Origin: Pseudaquidulcibacter saccharophilus
GTDB taxonomy: Bacteria; Pseudomonadota; Alphaproteobacteria; Caulobacterales; Aquidulcibacteraceae
Assembly: GCF_019455445.1 (NCBI RefSeq)
Contig: NZ_JAHWUS010000006.1
Location: forward strand, 1 to 64,000
Direction of reading: 5' to 3'
DNA: 64,000 nt
Shown in pieces: positions 51,392-61,441 of the stretch. The notes under the pieces are model-generated. The model saw nothing but the letters and a program-made list of their open reading frames with translations. It searched no databases and was not told where the DNA came from. Both the position numbers and the translations under genes were made by a program. Numbering within the stretch: position 1 is the stretch's first letter; every line of letters begins with the position of its first letter.

Positions 51392-52507
51392 CTATATTTT
51401 AACAATAATCTTGTTTTTGTATAATAAATATCCAAAACCCCAGCAAAACAATGCAAATATAATCGCAAAGCCAATACTTCCAACCCCGCCAATAAAACCT
51501 ATATTTACAAAAAAGTCGGTTATATATTTAAAAACGCTTATGTCTTTGCTTGGTTTTATATTACTCAGAACCATGGGCATTAATTCGGAAAATATATAAA
51601 TCATAAGCGGATTAATCCCAATGATTTCAAAAAATATACCGCCATGATTTTGCTTTTTTATCTCTATCAGCCAAACCAAGGCGGACATGACCAATAAATC
51701 AATGCCGATGCAAAGAATGGCAAAACTAGATGTCCATAGTTTTTTGGCAATTGGAAAAACAACGCCCCATAGGTTTCCAAATAATATCAAAGCAATGCCG
51801 ATAATCGCAATTTTTTTAACAAGCGGTTTTAAATCATTTGCTTCCTTAAGCGTTGCACCCAATAAAAAACCAGCAAGCACATTAACAACCGCAGGAAATG
51901 TTCCTAAAATACCTTCTGGCTCAAACCCCTCGTCCCATTCATAAAGGTGGTTTTTAGGTATTATAAGATTATCCACCATTGAACCAAAATTGTGGAATTT
52001 ATCATATTGCAATCCATTTGGCGCGCCGAAATATAAAATCAACCAATAGCCAACCAATATGATTGCGGAAATAATCAAAATCTTGGCTTTATCAAAATAT
52101 CGAATTAAAATACCGGCAAGCAAATAACAAAGTGCAATTCGCTGTAAAACGCCCAAAACCCTTGCATGACTTAAATCAAAAATTTTCAAAACACCATTTT
52201 CATCATAATGATAGAATGGAAACAAGAATAACAAAACGCCAATTATATATAAAACCAGCGTGCGTTTGATAAGTTTGGTAAAATATTGCCCATCATTCAA
52301 TTTATTGGCATTAGTAAGCGCAAAAGATGTTCCCATCGCAAACAAGAATGAAGGGAAAACGATATCGGCAAAAGTAAAACCAAACCAAGGCGCATGATCA
52401 AAGATACTAAAGGCTTTTGCCGATGCACCTAAATCATTTATATTATTGACAATAATCATTAGAAATATTGTCATTCCACGAAAAACATCAAGCGATTTAA
52501 GACGCAT
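51392..52507 (-). CDS. HGSNAT/NagX-like transmembrane acetyltransferase (DUF5009)
   Basis: Multi-pass membrane protein of 371 residues, about 10 segments, in the family of human heparan-alpha-glucosaminide N-acetyltransferase and bacterial NagX. The N-terminal signature is RLKSLDVFRGMTIFLMIIVN followed by FDHAPWFGFTFADIVFPSFL; His38 aligns by motif with the acetyl-carrying His of the human enzyme. In lysosomes that enzyme moves an acetyl group across the membrane onto terminal glucosamine so that NAGLU can act. Here the gene starts 10 bp after a GH89 NAGLU homologue. Its activity in bacteria is not established; a role in GlcN/GlcNAc use is inferred. Confidence 0.85.
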   Translation of the reverse strand: MRLKSLDVFRGMTIFLMIIVNNINDLGASAKAFSIFDHAPWFGFTFADIVFPSFLFAMGTSFALTNANKLNDGQYFTKLIKRTLVLYIIGVLLFLFPFYHYDENGVLKIFDLSHARVLGVLQRIALCYLLAGILIRYFDKAKILIISAIILVGYWLILYFGAPNGLQYDKFHNFGSMVDNLIIPKNHLYEWDEGFEPEGILGTFPAVVNVLAGFLLGATLKEANDLKPLVKKIAIIGIALILFGNLWGVVFPIAKKLWTSSFAILCIGIDLLVMSALVWLIEIKKQNHGGIFFEIIGINPLMIYIFSELMPMVLSNIKPSKDISVFKYITDFFVNIGFIGGVGSIGFAIIFALFCWGFGYLLYKNKIIVKI

Positions 52508-52517
52508 TTACCGCCCT

Positions 52518-54716
52518 CTAAAAAATTGTCAAAATTTGTTTTAATTCAGCAATATCCAGACCTGATTTTTGCATTTGAATCATTGGCGGGTTATCAATCC
52601 ATTCATGATCCCACTTATTGATTGCGGCCTTGAATTTTTCCTGGTCAAACTCTGAACCTGTTTCAATATCTTGCTTTAATTGGGCAAATAGTTTTTGCCA
52701 CCTTGGCAAGTAATAATCCTTGATTAACCCGCGCCATGCTTTTGAAGCATAATCATCAAGCACATTATCACCGCCCCAAACTGTAACCTGGGTAATTGCG
52801 CTTTTTTCATAATAATCTTTTTCAGATTTTGTATCACCAAAGTCGCGCGCCTCTTTACGCCAATTATCAAGGCTTTGCCCGACATAGGCGGAAATATCGT
52901 CAAGGCGAATTGCCATTTCATTTATTTTCAAAAGCGAAGTATCAATTTGCGTAATATTTTTATCTTTGCCGGCTTTGGTCGCTTTGATTAATTCATAATC
53001 AATATTCAAAAGCCCCCAATGACGAACACTATTCACGACATCATTTATGAATAATTTTGAATGTTTGTATTTTTCAAACACATTCAGAAAAGCTTCTAGC
53101 GCATATTTAATTTTATTAACATCATATTGCGGCCCATCATAATCCCACAAATCGGCACGCGGCTTTTTCATGAATAAATAGGTACCAAAACCACCGCGCC
53201 ACCATGCACGTTTCCAATTCCGTGTTTGGTAGCATGCACCAATCAAAGTTTTCCATGCCGCCTCAAGGGCATCATCCGTCTTTGAATAGCGGGCACGGAA
53301 ATGTTTTGATAAAAAACTATCACGTGTTTCAGATGGCTGTTTCCAAGCCATTTCAAACATATAATCATATGCGATTGAATTGGTATTTAGCCCCTCAGGA
53401 AAAACGCCAAAACCCGCAAGATTTCCTTTGGTCGGATCATTTTCAAGGCCACCTAAATCTTTTTCATAAAGATCAAAATCGCCAAATAATGCATTATTGC
53501 CGCCAAAATTATGGATATAACCAAATATCCACTTTTTACCGTAAAAGGCTTTGTCATTGCGCCACGTATCGCGCGTATAGTCATTGCCAATATCAAGAAC
53601 CATAACCTTGTTATCTGGAACCGCTTCCAAATATGCGCGAACAGAATCAGGCGTCCAATAGTCAGGCTCAAACTCGAATAGCCACCCCTGCATAACCCAG
53701 GTTGCATTTGGCTTTGCATTGCTAATGGCATCATATAGTTTTTTACCATAGGCCTTAAGAACCGTATTCTTATCCTCGCCCGCTTTCACAGGCGGGCGCA
53801 TTTCATTGAATGAATCTGCAAGATAATATTCACCGTCCCCAAAGGTTTTTGTATAAAGTTCAATAAATCTTTTTGAAAGTCTGGCAAAATTTTCATCATT
53901 GGGGTTAAGCCACCAAGTTTCATGAAAGCCTCCCCACGGCACCATTTGCATCGCATCCGCAGATTTATATTTTTGCGCCCAAGCTTTTGGAACATAGCCC
54001 GCAAATGCAGGCAAAATTGGCGACATCCCCAAATCACGCATACGTTTTAGAATTTTCTTTTGAATATCACGCTTTTTTATTTGATAAGAACGCGGGGCTT
54101 TCCCATAATAACTTTCGATATTCCCCATCCGCGCCCAAGGCAAAAATGGCGGGCCACAAAAATATGAATCAAGCTCGTTATCGCTTAGCCCTTCTTCTCG
54201 CCAAAGTAGGCGCCAAACATATTCCTGCCCTTCCATCGCAAGCGGCATATTAATTCCACGCGACGCCATATAATCGATTTCTTTTTCCCAACGTGCCCAA
54301 TCCCAATAAGGCATTGTATAGCCATAAGCACAAACATTCAGATAGGCACGATTTATAAATGGAGTTGGCACTTTTCCGCTTTGATAATCGGGTAAATTTA
54401 CGGGTAGGTTTTTATTATCCCCTTCCCAACTTGTATGTAAAATGCCATTATCCGATAAATATTTATAAGCACCTTTACAAAGGGCCACATTATCACTGGC
54501 AACAATATTTGCATTGCCGCCGCTAACACTAACTTCATAAAAAGGTTGGCTTGATGATTTTATTTTAAATGAAAATGATTTTGCCAGATTGCCAATCTGC
54601 CGGCTCAAAAAATCTTGCGCAGGCATTAAAGATGCCGCAAAAGCGGGAGAATATAATGCACCACCTGCAAAAGCAGCCGAGGTTTTGATAAGGCTTCGCC
54701 GCGTAATTTTGTGCAT
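52518..54716 (-). CDS. GH89 alpha-N-acetylglucosaminidase (NAGLU family), Tat-exported
   Basis: Exo-hydrolase of 732 residues removing alpha-linked terminal GlcNAc. Similarity to human NAGLU is easy to see: YWDWARWEKEIDYMASRGIN, GPPFLPWARMGN, LPAFAGYVPKAWAQKY, WLFEFEPDYW and IHNFGGNNALFGDF. Probable catalytic Glu305 is in ADSFNEMRPP, with another conserved Glu in VFPEG (441). The signal has a twin-arginine motif (TRRSLIK) and ends near AFA (residue 27), implying export of a folded protein to the periplasm. ATG 54716 is behind GGAG. It begins the glycan locus and is immediately followed by the HGSNAT-like gene. The natural substrate (alpha-GlcNAc glycan) is not identified. Confidence 0.93.
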   Translation of the reverse strand: MHKITRRSLIKTSAAFAGGALYSPAFAASLMPAQDFLSRQIGNLAKSFSFKIKSSSQPFYEVSVSGGNANIVASDNVALCKGAYKYLSDNGILHTSWEGDNKNLPVNLPDYQSGKVPTPFINRAYLNVCAYGYTMPYWDWARWEKEIDYMASRGINMPLAMEGQEYVWRLLWREEGLSDNELDSYFCGPPFLPWARMGNIESYYGKAPRSYQIKKRDIQKKILKRMRDLGMSPILPAFAGYVPKAWAQKYKSADAMQMVPWGGFHETWWLNPNDENFARLSKRFIELYTKTFGDGEYYLADSFNEMRPPVKAGEDKNTVLKAYGKKLYDAISNAKPNATWVMQGWLFEFEPDYWTPDSVRAYLEAVPDNKVMVLDIGNDYTRDTWRNDKAFYGKKWIFGYIHNFGGNNALFGDFDLYEKDLGGLENDPTKGNLAGFGVFPEGLNTNSIAYDYMFEMAWKQPSETRDSFLSKHFRARYSKTDDALEAAWKTLIGACYQTRNWKRAWWRGGFGTYLFMKKPRADLWDYDGPQYDVNKIKYALEAFLNVFEKYKHSKLFINDVVNSVRHWGLLNIDYELIKATKAGKDKNITQIDTSLLKINEMAIRLDDISAYVGQSLDNWRKEARDFGDTKSEKDYYEKSAITQVTVWGGDNVLDDYASKAWRGLIKDYYLPRWQKLFAQLKQDIETGSEFDQEKFKAAINKWDHEWIDNPPMIQMQKSGLDIAELKQILTIF

Positions 54717-54817
54717 GTCCCACTCCGTTTTTGCACAAAATAACTTATATTTTTTCTTTTAAGTCAAATGGTTTTACAGCTTTTTATTTTTTACATACCA
54801 GTTTGAAAGGTCATGCT

Positions 54818-55849
54818 TTAAAATAAATATGCCTTTTGCGGCAAAATTCCCACGCGGTCACCAACCTTTAAAGAATGATCAAAATTACGCTCAGGTATAA
54901 TGATTTCAAGATGATGCCCACCATTATCAATTGCTTCAAAACGCAAGAATCCAGTGCTTGCAAAAATCCCTGTTAATTGCGCCTTTATGCCCTTTTCTTC
55001 ATTCGATATAAGTGCATCATAATTACGGAATTTAACCTTTTGACGCCCCGAAAAATTCGTCAAATTAACCACGGGAAATTCGCAACCATTTATGCTTGCT
55101 ATTTCGCCTTTTATGTCGGCATCTGCCGCATTACCCGAGCCAACAAAGTCAAAAACAAATTCGCTTTTTGGATGGTTTATAATTTTATCAGCGGTATCAT
55201 ATTGTGCTATTTTTCCGCCTTCTAATAAAACAATCCTATCAGCAAGATCCAATGCCTCTTCTTGGTCATGGGTTACAAAAATTGTTGTTAAACCTGTTTC
55301 ATCATGAATATGGCGCAGCCAGCGACGTAACTCTTTCCGTACCATGGCATCTAGTGCACCAAATGGCTCATCAAGCAATAACAAACTTGGGTTAATGGCA
55401 AGCGCGCGCGCCAATGCTACACGCTGCCTTTGCCCGCCGGAAAGTTGTGCGGGATAGCGTTTTTCAAAACCTTCAAGCTGTACCAATTTCAAAAGGCGTG
55501 TGATGGTTTCATTTATCTCTTCACGTTTGGGTTTATTTTTACCCCGCATCTCAAGACCAAAGGCAATATTCTTGGCCACTGTCATATGCCTAAACAAGGC
55601 GTATGATTGAAAAACCATCCCGATTTTACGTTCTTTTACCGGCAGCGATAAATAATTTTGCCCCTTGAAATCAATTGTGCCTTTATCAGGGTAATCAAGA
55701 CCCGCTAACATTCGCAAAAGCGTGGTTTTACCCGAACCAGACGGCCCCAAAAGTGCGATAAACTCACCCTCTTTTACAGAAAAGCTAATATCATTAAGGG
55801 CGGCAAAACCGGCAAATTGTTTGCTAAGATTATTGATTGTTAAAGCCAT
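54818..55849 (-). CDS. cysA: Sulfate/thiosulfate ABC transporter ATP-binding protein
   Basis: ATPase of 343 residues energising sulfate import. It has Walker A GPSGSGKTTLL, the Q-loop FQSYALFRHM, signature LSGGQRQRVALARALA, Walker B LLLLDEPFGALD and the switch His in VTHDQEEALDLADR. A C-terminal regulatory domain follows. I take ATG 55849 (MALTINNLSKQF), behind AGAGAG; the longer frame to 55918 would overlap cysW. It is the last gene of cysT-cysW-cysA, 22 bp after cysW. Confidence 0.92.
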   Translation of the reverse strand: MALTINNLSKQFAGFAALNDISFSVKEGEFIALLGPSGSGKTTLLRMLAGLDYPDKGTIDFKGQNYLSLPVKERKIGMVFQSYALFRHMTVAKNIAFGLEMRGKNKPKREEINETITRLLKLVQLEGFEKRYPAQLSGGQRQRVALARALAINPSLLLLDEPFGALDAMVRKELRRWLRHIHDETGLTTIFVTHDQEEALDLADRIVLLEGGKIAQYDTADKIINHPKSEFVFDFVGSGNAADADIKGEIASINGCEFPVVNLTNFSGRQKVKFRNYDALISNEEKGIKAQLTGIFASTGFLRFEAIDNGGHHLEIIIPERNFDHSLKVGDRVGILPQKAYLF

Positions 55850-55871
55850 ATTTCTCTCTGATATTTGCCTT

Positions 55872-56720
55872 TTAATGCCTATGTTGTGCCGATAATTCGT
55901 CCGCATAACGCCATTCAAGAATTGTTTTAATCGCCAATGTCACAAAGGCAAGACCAACCAAAATCGTTGCCGCGCCAAAGGCACCAATTGTATTATATTC
56001 ATTATATGCAACTTCGATATGAAGCGGCAAAGTGTTGGTAAGGCCGCGAATATGCCCAGAAACCACAGAGACCGCGCCAAACTCGCCCATTGCACGTGCC
56101 ATACAAAGCAATACACCATACAAAAGCGCCCATTTTATGTTTGGTAATGTGATGCGAAAGAAAACATCCCAACCAGAAGCACCAAGCGTTACCGCAGCAA
56201 CCTCTTCATCGGTGCCATTATCATCCATAAGCGGAATTAATTCGCGCGCAACAAACGGCAATGTTACCAAAAGCGTTGCCAAAACAATTCCGGGTAAAGC
56301 ATAAATAACGTCGATGTCATGCGCCTGCAAGAATTCACCAAACCATCCTTGTGCGCCAAACATCAAAACCCAAACCAGACCAGAAATTACTGGTGATAAT
56401 GAAAATGGTAAATCAATTATGCTTAAAAGTATGGTTTTACCGACAAATTCAAACCGCGTAATCGCCCATGCAGACGCAATACCAAAAACAATATTCAAAG
56501 GTAAAACAATCGCCGTAACCAATAAGGTTAGTTTAAGAGCATCCATTGCATCTGGATCCGCAAAGGTTTCAAGATATTTTGAAACACCACCCTTGAATGC
56601 ATTAAATAACACACTGGCAAGAGGTAAGAAAATTATCAACGCCATCCAAAAAAACGCAAACAATATAAGCGTATAATCGGCAATATTTTGCGGGCTTTTT
56701 GCAGATTTTCTACGCATCAC
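55872..56720 (-). CDS. cysW: Sulfate ABC transporter permease CysW
   Basis: Inner-membrane permease of 282 residues with about six membrane segments and the EAA loop AAVTLGASGWDVFFRITLPN. The late motif ARAMGEFGAVSVVSGHIRG is diagnostic of CysW/CysT sulfate permeases. It overlaps the cysT stop by 4 bp (56717-56720) and precedes cysA. It forms the heterodimeric channel with CysT. Confidence 0.93.
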   Translation of the reverse strand: MMRRKSAKSPQNIADYTLILFAFFWMALIIFLPLASVLFNAFKGGVSKYLETFADPDAMDALKLTLLVTAIVLPLNIVFGIASAWAITRFEFVGKTILLSIIDLPFSLSPVISGLVWVLMFGAQGWFGEFLQAHDIDVIYALPGIVLATLLVTLPFVARELIPLMDDNGTDEEVAAVTLGASGWDVFFRITLPNIKWALLYGVLLCMARAMGEFGAVSVVSGHIRGLTNTLPLHIEVAYNEYNTIGAFGAATILVGLAFVTLAIKTILEWRYADELSAQHRH

Positions 56721-57583
56721 AGCCCCTTTTTCGCAAAATAGCGTTGTGTAAGATTAAGTGCAAAAAGAATGGCAAAAGAAATCATCAACATTCCAATCCC
56801 AACGCTTGCCGCACCAGCATAATCATATTCTTCAAGTTTTACGACAATAAGCAAAGGCGCAATCTCTGAAACATATGGAATGTTGCCGGCAATGAAAATA
56901 ACACTACCATATTCACCCATACCGCGCGCAAATGCCAATGAAAAACCGCTAAGAAGTGCCGGCATTATTGCAGGTAAAATCACATGATTAAAAGTTTGGA
57001 GTGGGCTTGCACCCAAGGTCTCTGCCGCTTCTTCAACTTCGGCCTCTAACTCTGAAAGCACTGGTTGCACGGAACGAACAATGAATGGCAAGCCAATAAA
57101 AACAAGCGCAATGAAAATACCAATAGGTGAATAAGCAATCTTGATTCCAAAATCATCAAAAAACCCACCTATCCAACCATTTGGGGCATAAATTGCTGAA
57201 AGAGCAATGCCAGATACCGCCGTCGGTAAAGCAAAAGGCATGTCAATAAAGGCATCAACCAACTTTTTGCCTGGAAAGTCATAGCGCACCAAAACCCAAG
57301 CAATCAAAACGCCGACAAATAAATTGACCAATGCCGCCAATAGCGAACATAAAAAACTTATTTTAAGGGCAGCAAAAACGCGTTTATCAAAAAGTGTATC
57401 AATAAAGCCTGAAAATCCATTTTCCCATGGCCGCATCAAAAGCGCTAATAATGGTATAATTACAATCACAGAAACGAAGAATATTGTAATGCCAAGGCTC
57501 ATTGTAAAACCGGGTATAACCCGCGTTCTACGAAACGCCTTTGGGGCAATAAAACCATCTTGACTGCTAATCTCAGCTGGCAC
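56717..57583 (-). CDS. cysT: Sulfate ABC transporter permease CysT (CysU)
   Basis: Inner-membrane permease of 288 residues. RRTRVIPGFTMSLGITIFF begins the first membrane segment; the EAA loop is EAAETLGASPLQTFNHVILP and the sulfate-class motif is ARGMGEYGSVIFIAGN. I place the start at GTG 57583, 8 bp after AGGGA, which gives the usual length; the frame stays open to GTG 57652, but those 23 residues are Cys-rich and unlike the family. A possible promoter (TTGTAA, 16 bp, GATAAT at 57709-57682) lies upstream. It heads cysT-cysW-cysA. Confidence 0.92.
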   Translation of the reverse strand: MPAEISSQDGFIAPKAFRRTRVIPGFTMSLGITIFFVSVIVIIPLLALLMRPWENGFSGFIDTLFDKRVFAALKISFLCSLLAALVNLFVGVLIAWVLVRYDFPGKKLVDAFIDMPFALPTAVSGIALSAIYAPNGWIGGFFDDFGIKIAYSPIGIFIALVFIGLPFIVRSVQPVLSELEAEVEEAAETLGASPLQTFNHVILPAIMPALLSGFSLAFARGMGEYGSVIFIAGNIPYVSEIAPLLIVVKLEEYDYAGAASVGIGMLMISFAILFALNLTQRYFAKKGL

Positions 57584-57905
57584 CAAAAATATCCCTTTAA
57601 TCCATTGCCGTACACAAAGGCGGCAATTAGAAGATTCGCAACAGTTTGACACATGCCGTTGCTTTATACAATTACCGCCATATTATCTTAATAATCATAC
57701 TGTTTACAATGTTGCCCACCTTATAAACATTCGCTTATTTTATAAAAACCGGCAAATACATTGACAAATTGCTATTTCACACAACATTTTTAGAATAATT
57801 TATTCTATGTTGGAAATATGACCAATTAAATTACTAATAAATTTTCTTGACCTTAAGGGCAAAGATAAATTTAGTAGATTTTATTTAATGTTACGCGGGG
57901 AATAC
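57584..57905. other. Divergent region between cysT and fhs
   Basis: No gene is seen in this 322-bp gap. It contains a possible cysT promoter (57682-57709, minus strand) and a 17-bp inverted repeat TAGAATAA-T-TTATTCTA (57791-57807) that is perfect apart from the central base. The repeat could serve either gene, for example a sulfur-status regulator; no regulator is assigned. Confidence 0.45.
57791..57807. promoter_or_regulatory. 17-bp inverted repeat between cysT and fhs
   Basis: TAGAATAA, central T, TTATTCTA. Perfect 8-bp arms about 100 bp upstream of fhs and 208 bp upstream of cysT. Possible operator; AT content lowers its weight. Confidence 0.35.
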
Positions 57906-59579
57906 ATGGCAACCGATATAGAGATTGCCCACAAAGCAAAAATAAATCTTATTTCAAAAATTGCAGAAAATGTTGGAATTGATGAAGCTGCGGTATCGCC
58001 ACACGGCAAATATATCGCAAAAATTGGGCTTGATTACCTTAATTGCCTGCCCGATAACCCCAATGCAAAACTTGTATTGGTGACGGCAATTAATCCAACA
58101 CCTGCGGGTGAAGGTAAAACCACAACAACAATCGGCCTTGGTGATGGTTTATCTCTTTTGGGCAAAAAAACCATGCTCGCATTAAGAGAGCCATCACTAG
58201 GACCATGCTTTGGCACAAAAGGTGGGGCAACGGGTGGTGGCTATGCGCAAATAATGCCGATGGAGGATATCAATCTTCATTTTACTGGTGATTTTCATGC
58301 CATAAGCTCTGCCCATAATCTTTTGGCGGCAATGATTGACAATCACATTCATTGGGGGAATGAATTGGGGATTGATATACGCCGCATTTATTGGCGGCGT
58401 GTAGTTGATATGAACGACCGCGCCTTGCGCAATATTGTTTCCTCCTTGGGCGGGGTTAATAATGGTTTCCCGCGTGAAGATGGTTTTGATATTACAGTGG
58501 CGTCTGAAATCATGGCTATCTTTTGCCTTGCCAAAGATATTGAAGACTTAACCGAAAGAATTGGCAACATAATTATTGGCTATCGCCGCGATAAAACGCC
58601 AGTTTACGCCCGCGATTTAAATGCCCAAGGGGCAATGGCGGTTTTATTGAGAAACGCACTTTCCCCCAATTTAGTGCAAACATTAGAAGGAACGCCGGCA
58701 CTGGTGCATGGCGGCCCATTCGCCAATATTGCCCACGGCTGCAATTCCGTAATTGCGACACGTTCGGCCATGAAGCTTGCTGATTATGTTGTTACCGAAG
58801 CAGGTTTTGGTGCTGATTTGGGTGCGGAAAAATTCTTTGACATTAAATGCCGCAAATCAGGACTAAAACCCGATGCAGTTGTATTGGTTGCCACAATTCG
58901 CGCCCTTAAAATGCATGGCGGGGTTGATAAAAAATTATTAGGACAAGAAAACATTGCCGCACTTCAAACCGGTGCAAAAAATCTTGAACGCCACATTCAA
59001 AACATTCGCAAATTTGGCATAGAACCAATAATTGCGATAAACCATTTTATTACCGACACCCAAGGTGAAATTGATGCATTGCATAAAATTTGCCGTGAGC
59101 AATTTGGGCTTGACGCAATTTTCTGCGATCATTGGCGCCACGGTGGGAAAGGTGCAATCGAGCTTGCAAACCGTGTTATTGAAAGTGCCGAAAGTGGAAA
59201 TAATAAATTCCACACTCTTTACAACGATAACCAAAGCATTGAAGAAAAACTCGAAACTATTGCACGCGAAATTTATCATGCCGATGGTTTAAAGTATGAT
59301 GCCAAAATAAAGGCACGATTTCAAGAAATCGAAGATCTTGGCTTTGGCAAACTTCCGGTTTGTGTTGCCAAAACCCAATATTCATTTTCAAGCGACCCTA
59401 AAAAACTTGGGGCGCCGATTGGACACTCGCTAGAGGTGCGCGAACTTCGCCTTTCCGCAGGTGCAGGGTTTATCGTCGCAATCTGCGGGGACATAATGAC
59501 TATGCCAGGATTACCAAGACATCCCGCCGCAGAATTAATCGGAATTGACGAAAAGGGTGAGGTTTTCGGCTTGTTTTAA
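57906..59579 (+). CDS. fhs: Formate-tetrahydrofolate ligase
   Basis: Cytoplasmic enzyme of 557 residues making 10-formyl-THF from formate, THF and ATP. The P-loop [20 protein letters not shown] and the signatures [20 protein letters not shown] and [20 protein letters not shown] are unambiguous. ATG 57906 is 5 bp after GGGG; an upstream ATG at 57888 has none. It stands alone and divergent from cysT, and its stop is 1 bp from the stop of the convergent nitrobindin-like gene. It has no obvious link to sulfate transport, though it splits the sulfate genes in two. Confidence 0.97.
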   Translation: MATDIEIAHKAKINLISKIAENVGIDEAAVSPHGKYIAKIGLDYLNCLPDNPNAKLVLVTAINPTPAGEGKTTTTIGLGDGLSLLGKKTMLALREPSLGPCFGTKGGATGGGYAQIMPMEDINLHFTGDFHAISSAHNLLAAMIDNHIHWGNELGIDIRRIYWRRVVDMNDRALRNIVSSLGGVNNGFPREDGFDITVASEIMAIFCLAKDIEDLTERIGNIIIGYRRDKTPVYARDLNAQGAMAVLLRNALSPNLVQTLEGTPALVHGGPFANIAHGCNSVIATRSAMKLADYVVTEAGFGADLGAEKFFDIKCRKSGLKPDAVVLVATIRALKMHGGVDKKLLGQENIAALQTGAKNLERHIQNIRKFGIEPIIAINHFITDTQGEIDALHKICREQFGLDAIFCDHWRHGGKGAIELANRVIESAESGNNKFHTLYNDNQSIEEKLETIAREIYHADGLKYDAKIKARFQEIEDLGFGKLPVCVAKTQYSFSSDPKKLGAPIGHSLEVRELRLSAGAGFIVAICGDIMTMPGLPRHPAAELIGIDEKGEVFGLF

Positions 59580-59580
59580 T

Positions 59581-60219
59581 TTATTCTTCAGCCAAAACCA
59601 TCGGGTTGGGTTTTGGCTTGCCAACCTGCTTTAAAAAATTCTCATCATGGTGACGAAAAAGCTCTTTTTGTCCCTGTACTCGTAGCATGGTATCAGAAAC
59701 ATAAGACCACGTACCATCATCGTGGAACGTAATTTCAATTTCGTAAGATTCAGTTCTGAATGCTTTTTCAAGGAAAGTTGTGGCGCAAATTCCATATTCG
59801 GTTTCGCCACGAACCGCCTTTAATTTAAGGGTTTTATCATTAGGTTTCGCATGACCAGATGCAATTGCCACCAAACCACGGGGAATTGCTATTGTTTGCA
59901 AAATCAATCCTGTTGCAGGCTCCCACAACCAATAACCAACTTGATCGTGGAACGCTATTGTTTCTTCATCAGTGTTGACTTTGACGTGGTATCTTAAACC
60001 ATAAAAAAGCTGTGGCCCGTTCGCTTGTGGGTCAATTGCCTGAAACTCAATGCGTTCTTTATATTTTCGGGTTTCAGGGCCATCTTCCTTTGGACTTGTA
60101 TCAGAACCTTTCACGCCCTCCCATATACCAGCAAGACGACTGAGCGGCCCCAAATTATCCAAAGTGTTTGGATCCACATCCTCGGGTTCTGTATAAATAT
60201 CGTCAAATTCCTTGGCCAT
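59581..60219 (-). CDS. Nitrobindin/THAP4-like beta-barrel protein (FABP family)
   Basis: Cytoplasmic protein of 212 residues with no signal peptide. LSRLAGIWEGVKGSDTSPKE and the following YKERIEFQAI resemble the start of the THAP4/nitrobindin heme-binding barrel, and regular amphipathic strands continue to about residue 190 (YGLRYHV, DQVGYWLWEPATGLILQTIA, SYVSDTMLRVQ). The family binds ferric heme and may deal with nitric oxide or peroxynitrite, but whether heme is bound here is not shown. It lies downstream of nothing on its strand but 58 bp after the sbp stop, so it could be the second gene of a unit with the sulfate-binding protein reading leftward. Confidence 0.7.
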   Translation of the reverse strand: MAKEFDDIYTEPEDVDPNTLDNLGPLSRLAGIWEGVKGSDTSPKEDGPETRKYKERIEFQAIDPQANGPQLFYGLRYHVKVNTDEETIAFHDQVGYWLWEPATGLILQTIAIPRGLVAIASGHAKPNDKTLKLKAVRGETEYGICATTFLEKAFRTESYEIEITFHDDGTWSYVSDTMLRVQGQKELFRHHDENFLKQVGKPKPNPMVLAEE

Positions 60220-60277
60220 TTTATCGTCCTATTTAAAAATATTCTGATAATTTATACCAATAAATTATATGGCAAAG

Positions 60278-61288
60278 CTATTTTTTCATAATATTGTCGA
60301 AGATGCCGCCATCGGCAAAATGCTGTGCCTGCACCTTCGCCCAACCACCAAGCGCATTGATGTTAAAGGTTTTAACATTGGGGAATTGTTTGGAATATTG
60401 GGCAAAAACTTTTGGCAAAATTGGGCGATAATAATTTTTTGCAGCAATATTTTGTGCTTCTTCGCTATAAAGCATTTTTAAATAGATATTGGCAATTTGT
60501 TCATTGCCTTTCTTCTTTGCGTTGCGTGTAACAACGGCAACCGGCGGTTCGGCAAGAATTGAGATTGACGGCGTAATAATTTCAAACTTATTTGGCTCAA
60601 GTTCTTTTAAAGCCAGTAGTGCCTCATTTTCCCATGCAAGCAAAACGTCACCAATCCCACGCTCAACAAATGTATTGGTTGCACCCCGTGCGCCAGTATC
60701 AAGCACCGGAACATTTTTATAAAGTGCATGTAGATATTCAACCGCCTTTTGTGGATTGCCATAAGCTTTTAGCGCCCATCCATATGCCGCAAGATAATTC
60801 CATCTTGCGCCACCCGATGTCTTCGGGTTTGGCGTAATTACTTGAACACCTGGGCGCACTAAATCACCCCAGTCACGGATTTTCTTTGGGTTACCCTTAC
60901 GAACCAAAAATACAATCGTTGAAACATACGGCGATGAATTATGTGGCAATAATGATTGCCAATTTTCTGGCAATCGTTTTGACCGTTTTGCGATTTCATC
61001 AATGTCCGCCGCTAGGGCCAACGTAACCACGTCGGCGGGAAGGCCATCAATAACCGCGCGAGCCTGCTTACCAGAACCGCCATGTGACTGCCGAATTATA
61101 ACATTCTGTCCCGTTTTACTTTGCCAGAATGCCGCGAAAAATTTGTTATAAGCAGTGTAAAATTCACGGGTTGGATCATATGAAACATTCAATAGCTCAA
61201 ATGTTTTTGCCGCGAATGCCGGTTTAACAAATGCTGAACCGCAGAATAAAGATGCCGCACCAATTTTAACAATCTCGCGTCTGTTCAT
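60278..61288 (-). CDS. sbp: Periplasmic sulfate-binding protein
   Basis: Substrate-binding protein of 336 residues for the CysTWA transporter. The N-terminal signal ends near AFAAK. Family motifs are [40 protein letters not shown] and [20 protein letters not shown], with the late ENEALLAL segment. ATG 61288 is 6 bp after GGAG; the frame extends 4 codons further to 61300 without a ribosome site. It is separated from cysTWA by fhs and the nitrobindin-like gene, although all four sulfate genes read leftward. A palindrome AAGTT-ATAG-AACTT (61372-61385) lies upstream. Confidence 0.93.
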   Translation of the reverse strand: MNRREIVKIGAASLFCGSAFVKPAFAAKTFELLNVSYDPTREFYTAYNKFFAAFWQSKTGQNVIIRQSHGGSGKQARAVIDGLPADVVTLALAADIDEIAKRSKRLPENWQSLLPHNSSPYVSTIVFLVRKGNPKKIRDWGDLVRPGVQVITPNPKTSGGARWNYLAAYGWALKAYGNPQKAVEYLHALYKNVPVLDTGARGATNTFVERGIGDVLLAWENEALLALKELEPNKFEIITPSISILAEPPVAVVTRNAKKKGNEQIANIYLKMLYSEEAQNIAAKNYYRPILPKVFAQYSKQFPNVKTFNINALGGWAKVQAQHFADGGIFDNIMKK

Positions 61289-61371
61289 AACAATCTCCAA
61301 AAATGGAATAATTATTTCAATAATATTATCTTTGAAAGACCAATCAATAGATTGTAGTTCTTTTTAATTTG

Positions 61372-61385
61372 CAAGTTATAGAACT
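61372..61385. promoter_or_regulatory. Short inverted repeat upstream of sbp
   Basis: AAGTT, 4-bp ATAG, AACTT, about 85 bp before the sbp start. A possible promoter TTGATT, 16 bp, TATTAT lies between it and the gene on the minus strand. A sulfur-responsive regulator could bind here; this is speculative. Confidence 0.25.
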
Positions 61386-61441
61386 TTAATCCCGCAATTA
61401 CTATTTGCAGGCTTTTAAATTAAACAGCAAAATTAAAATAA

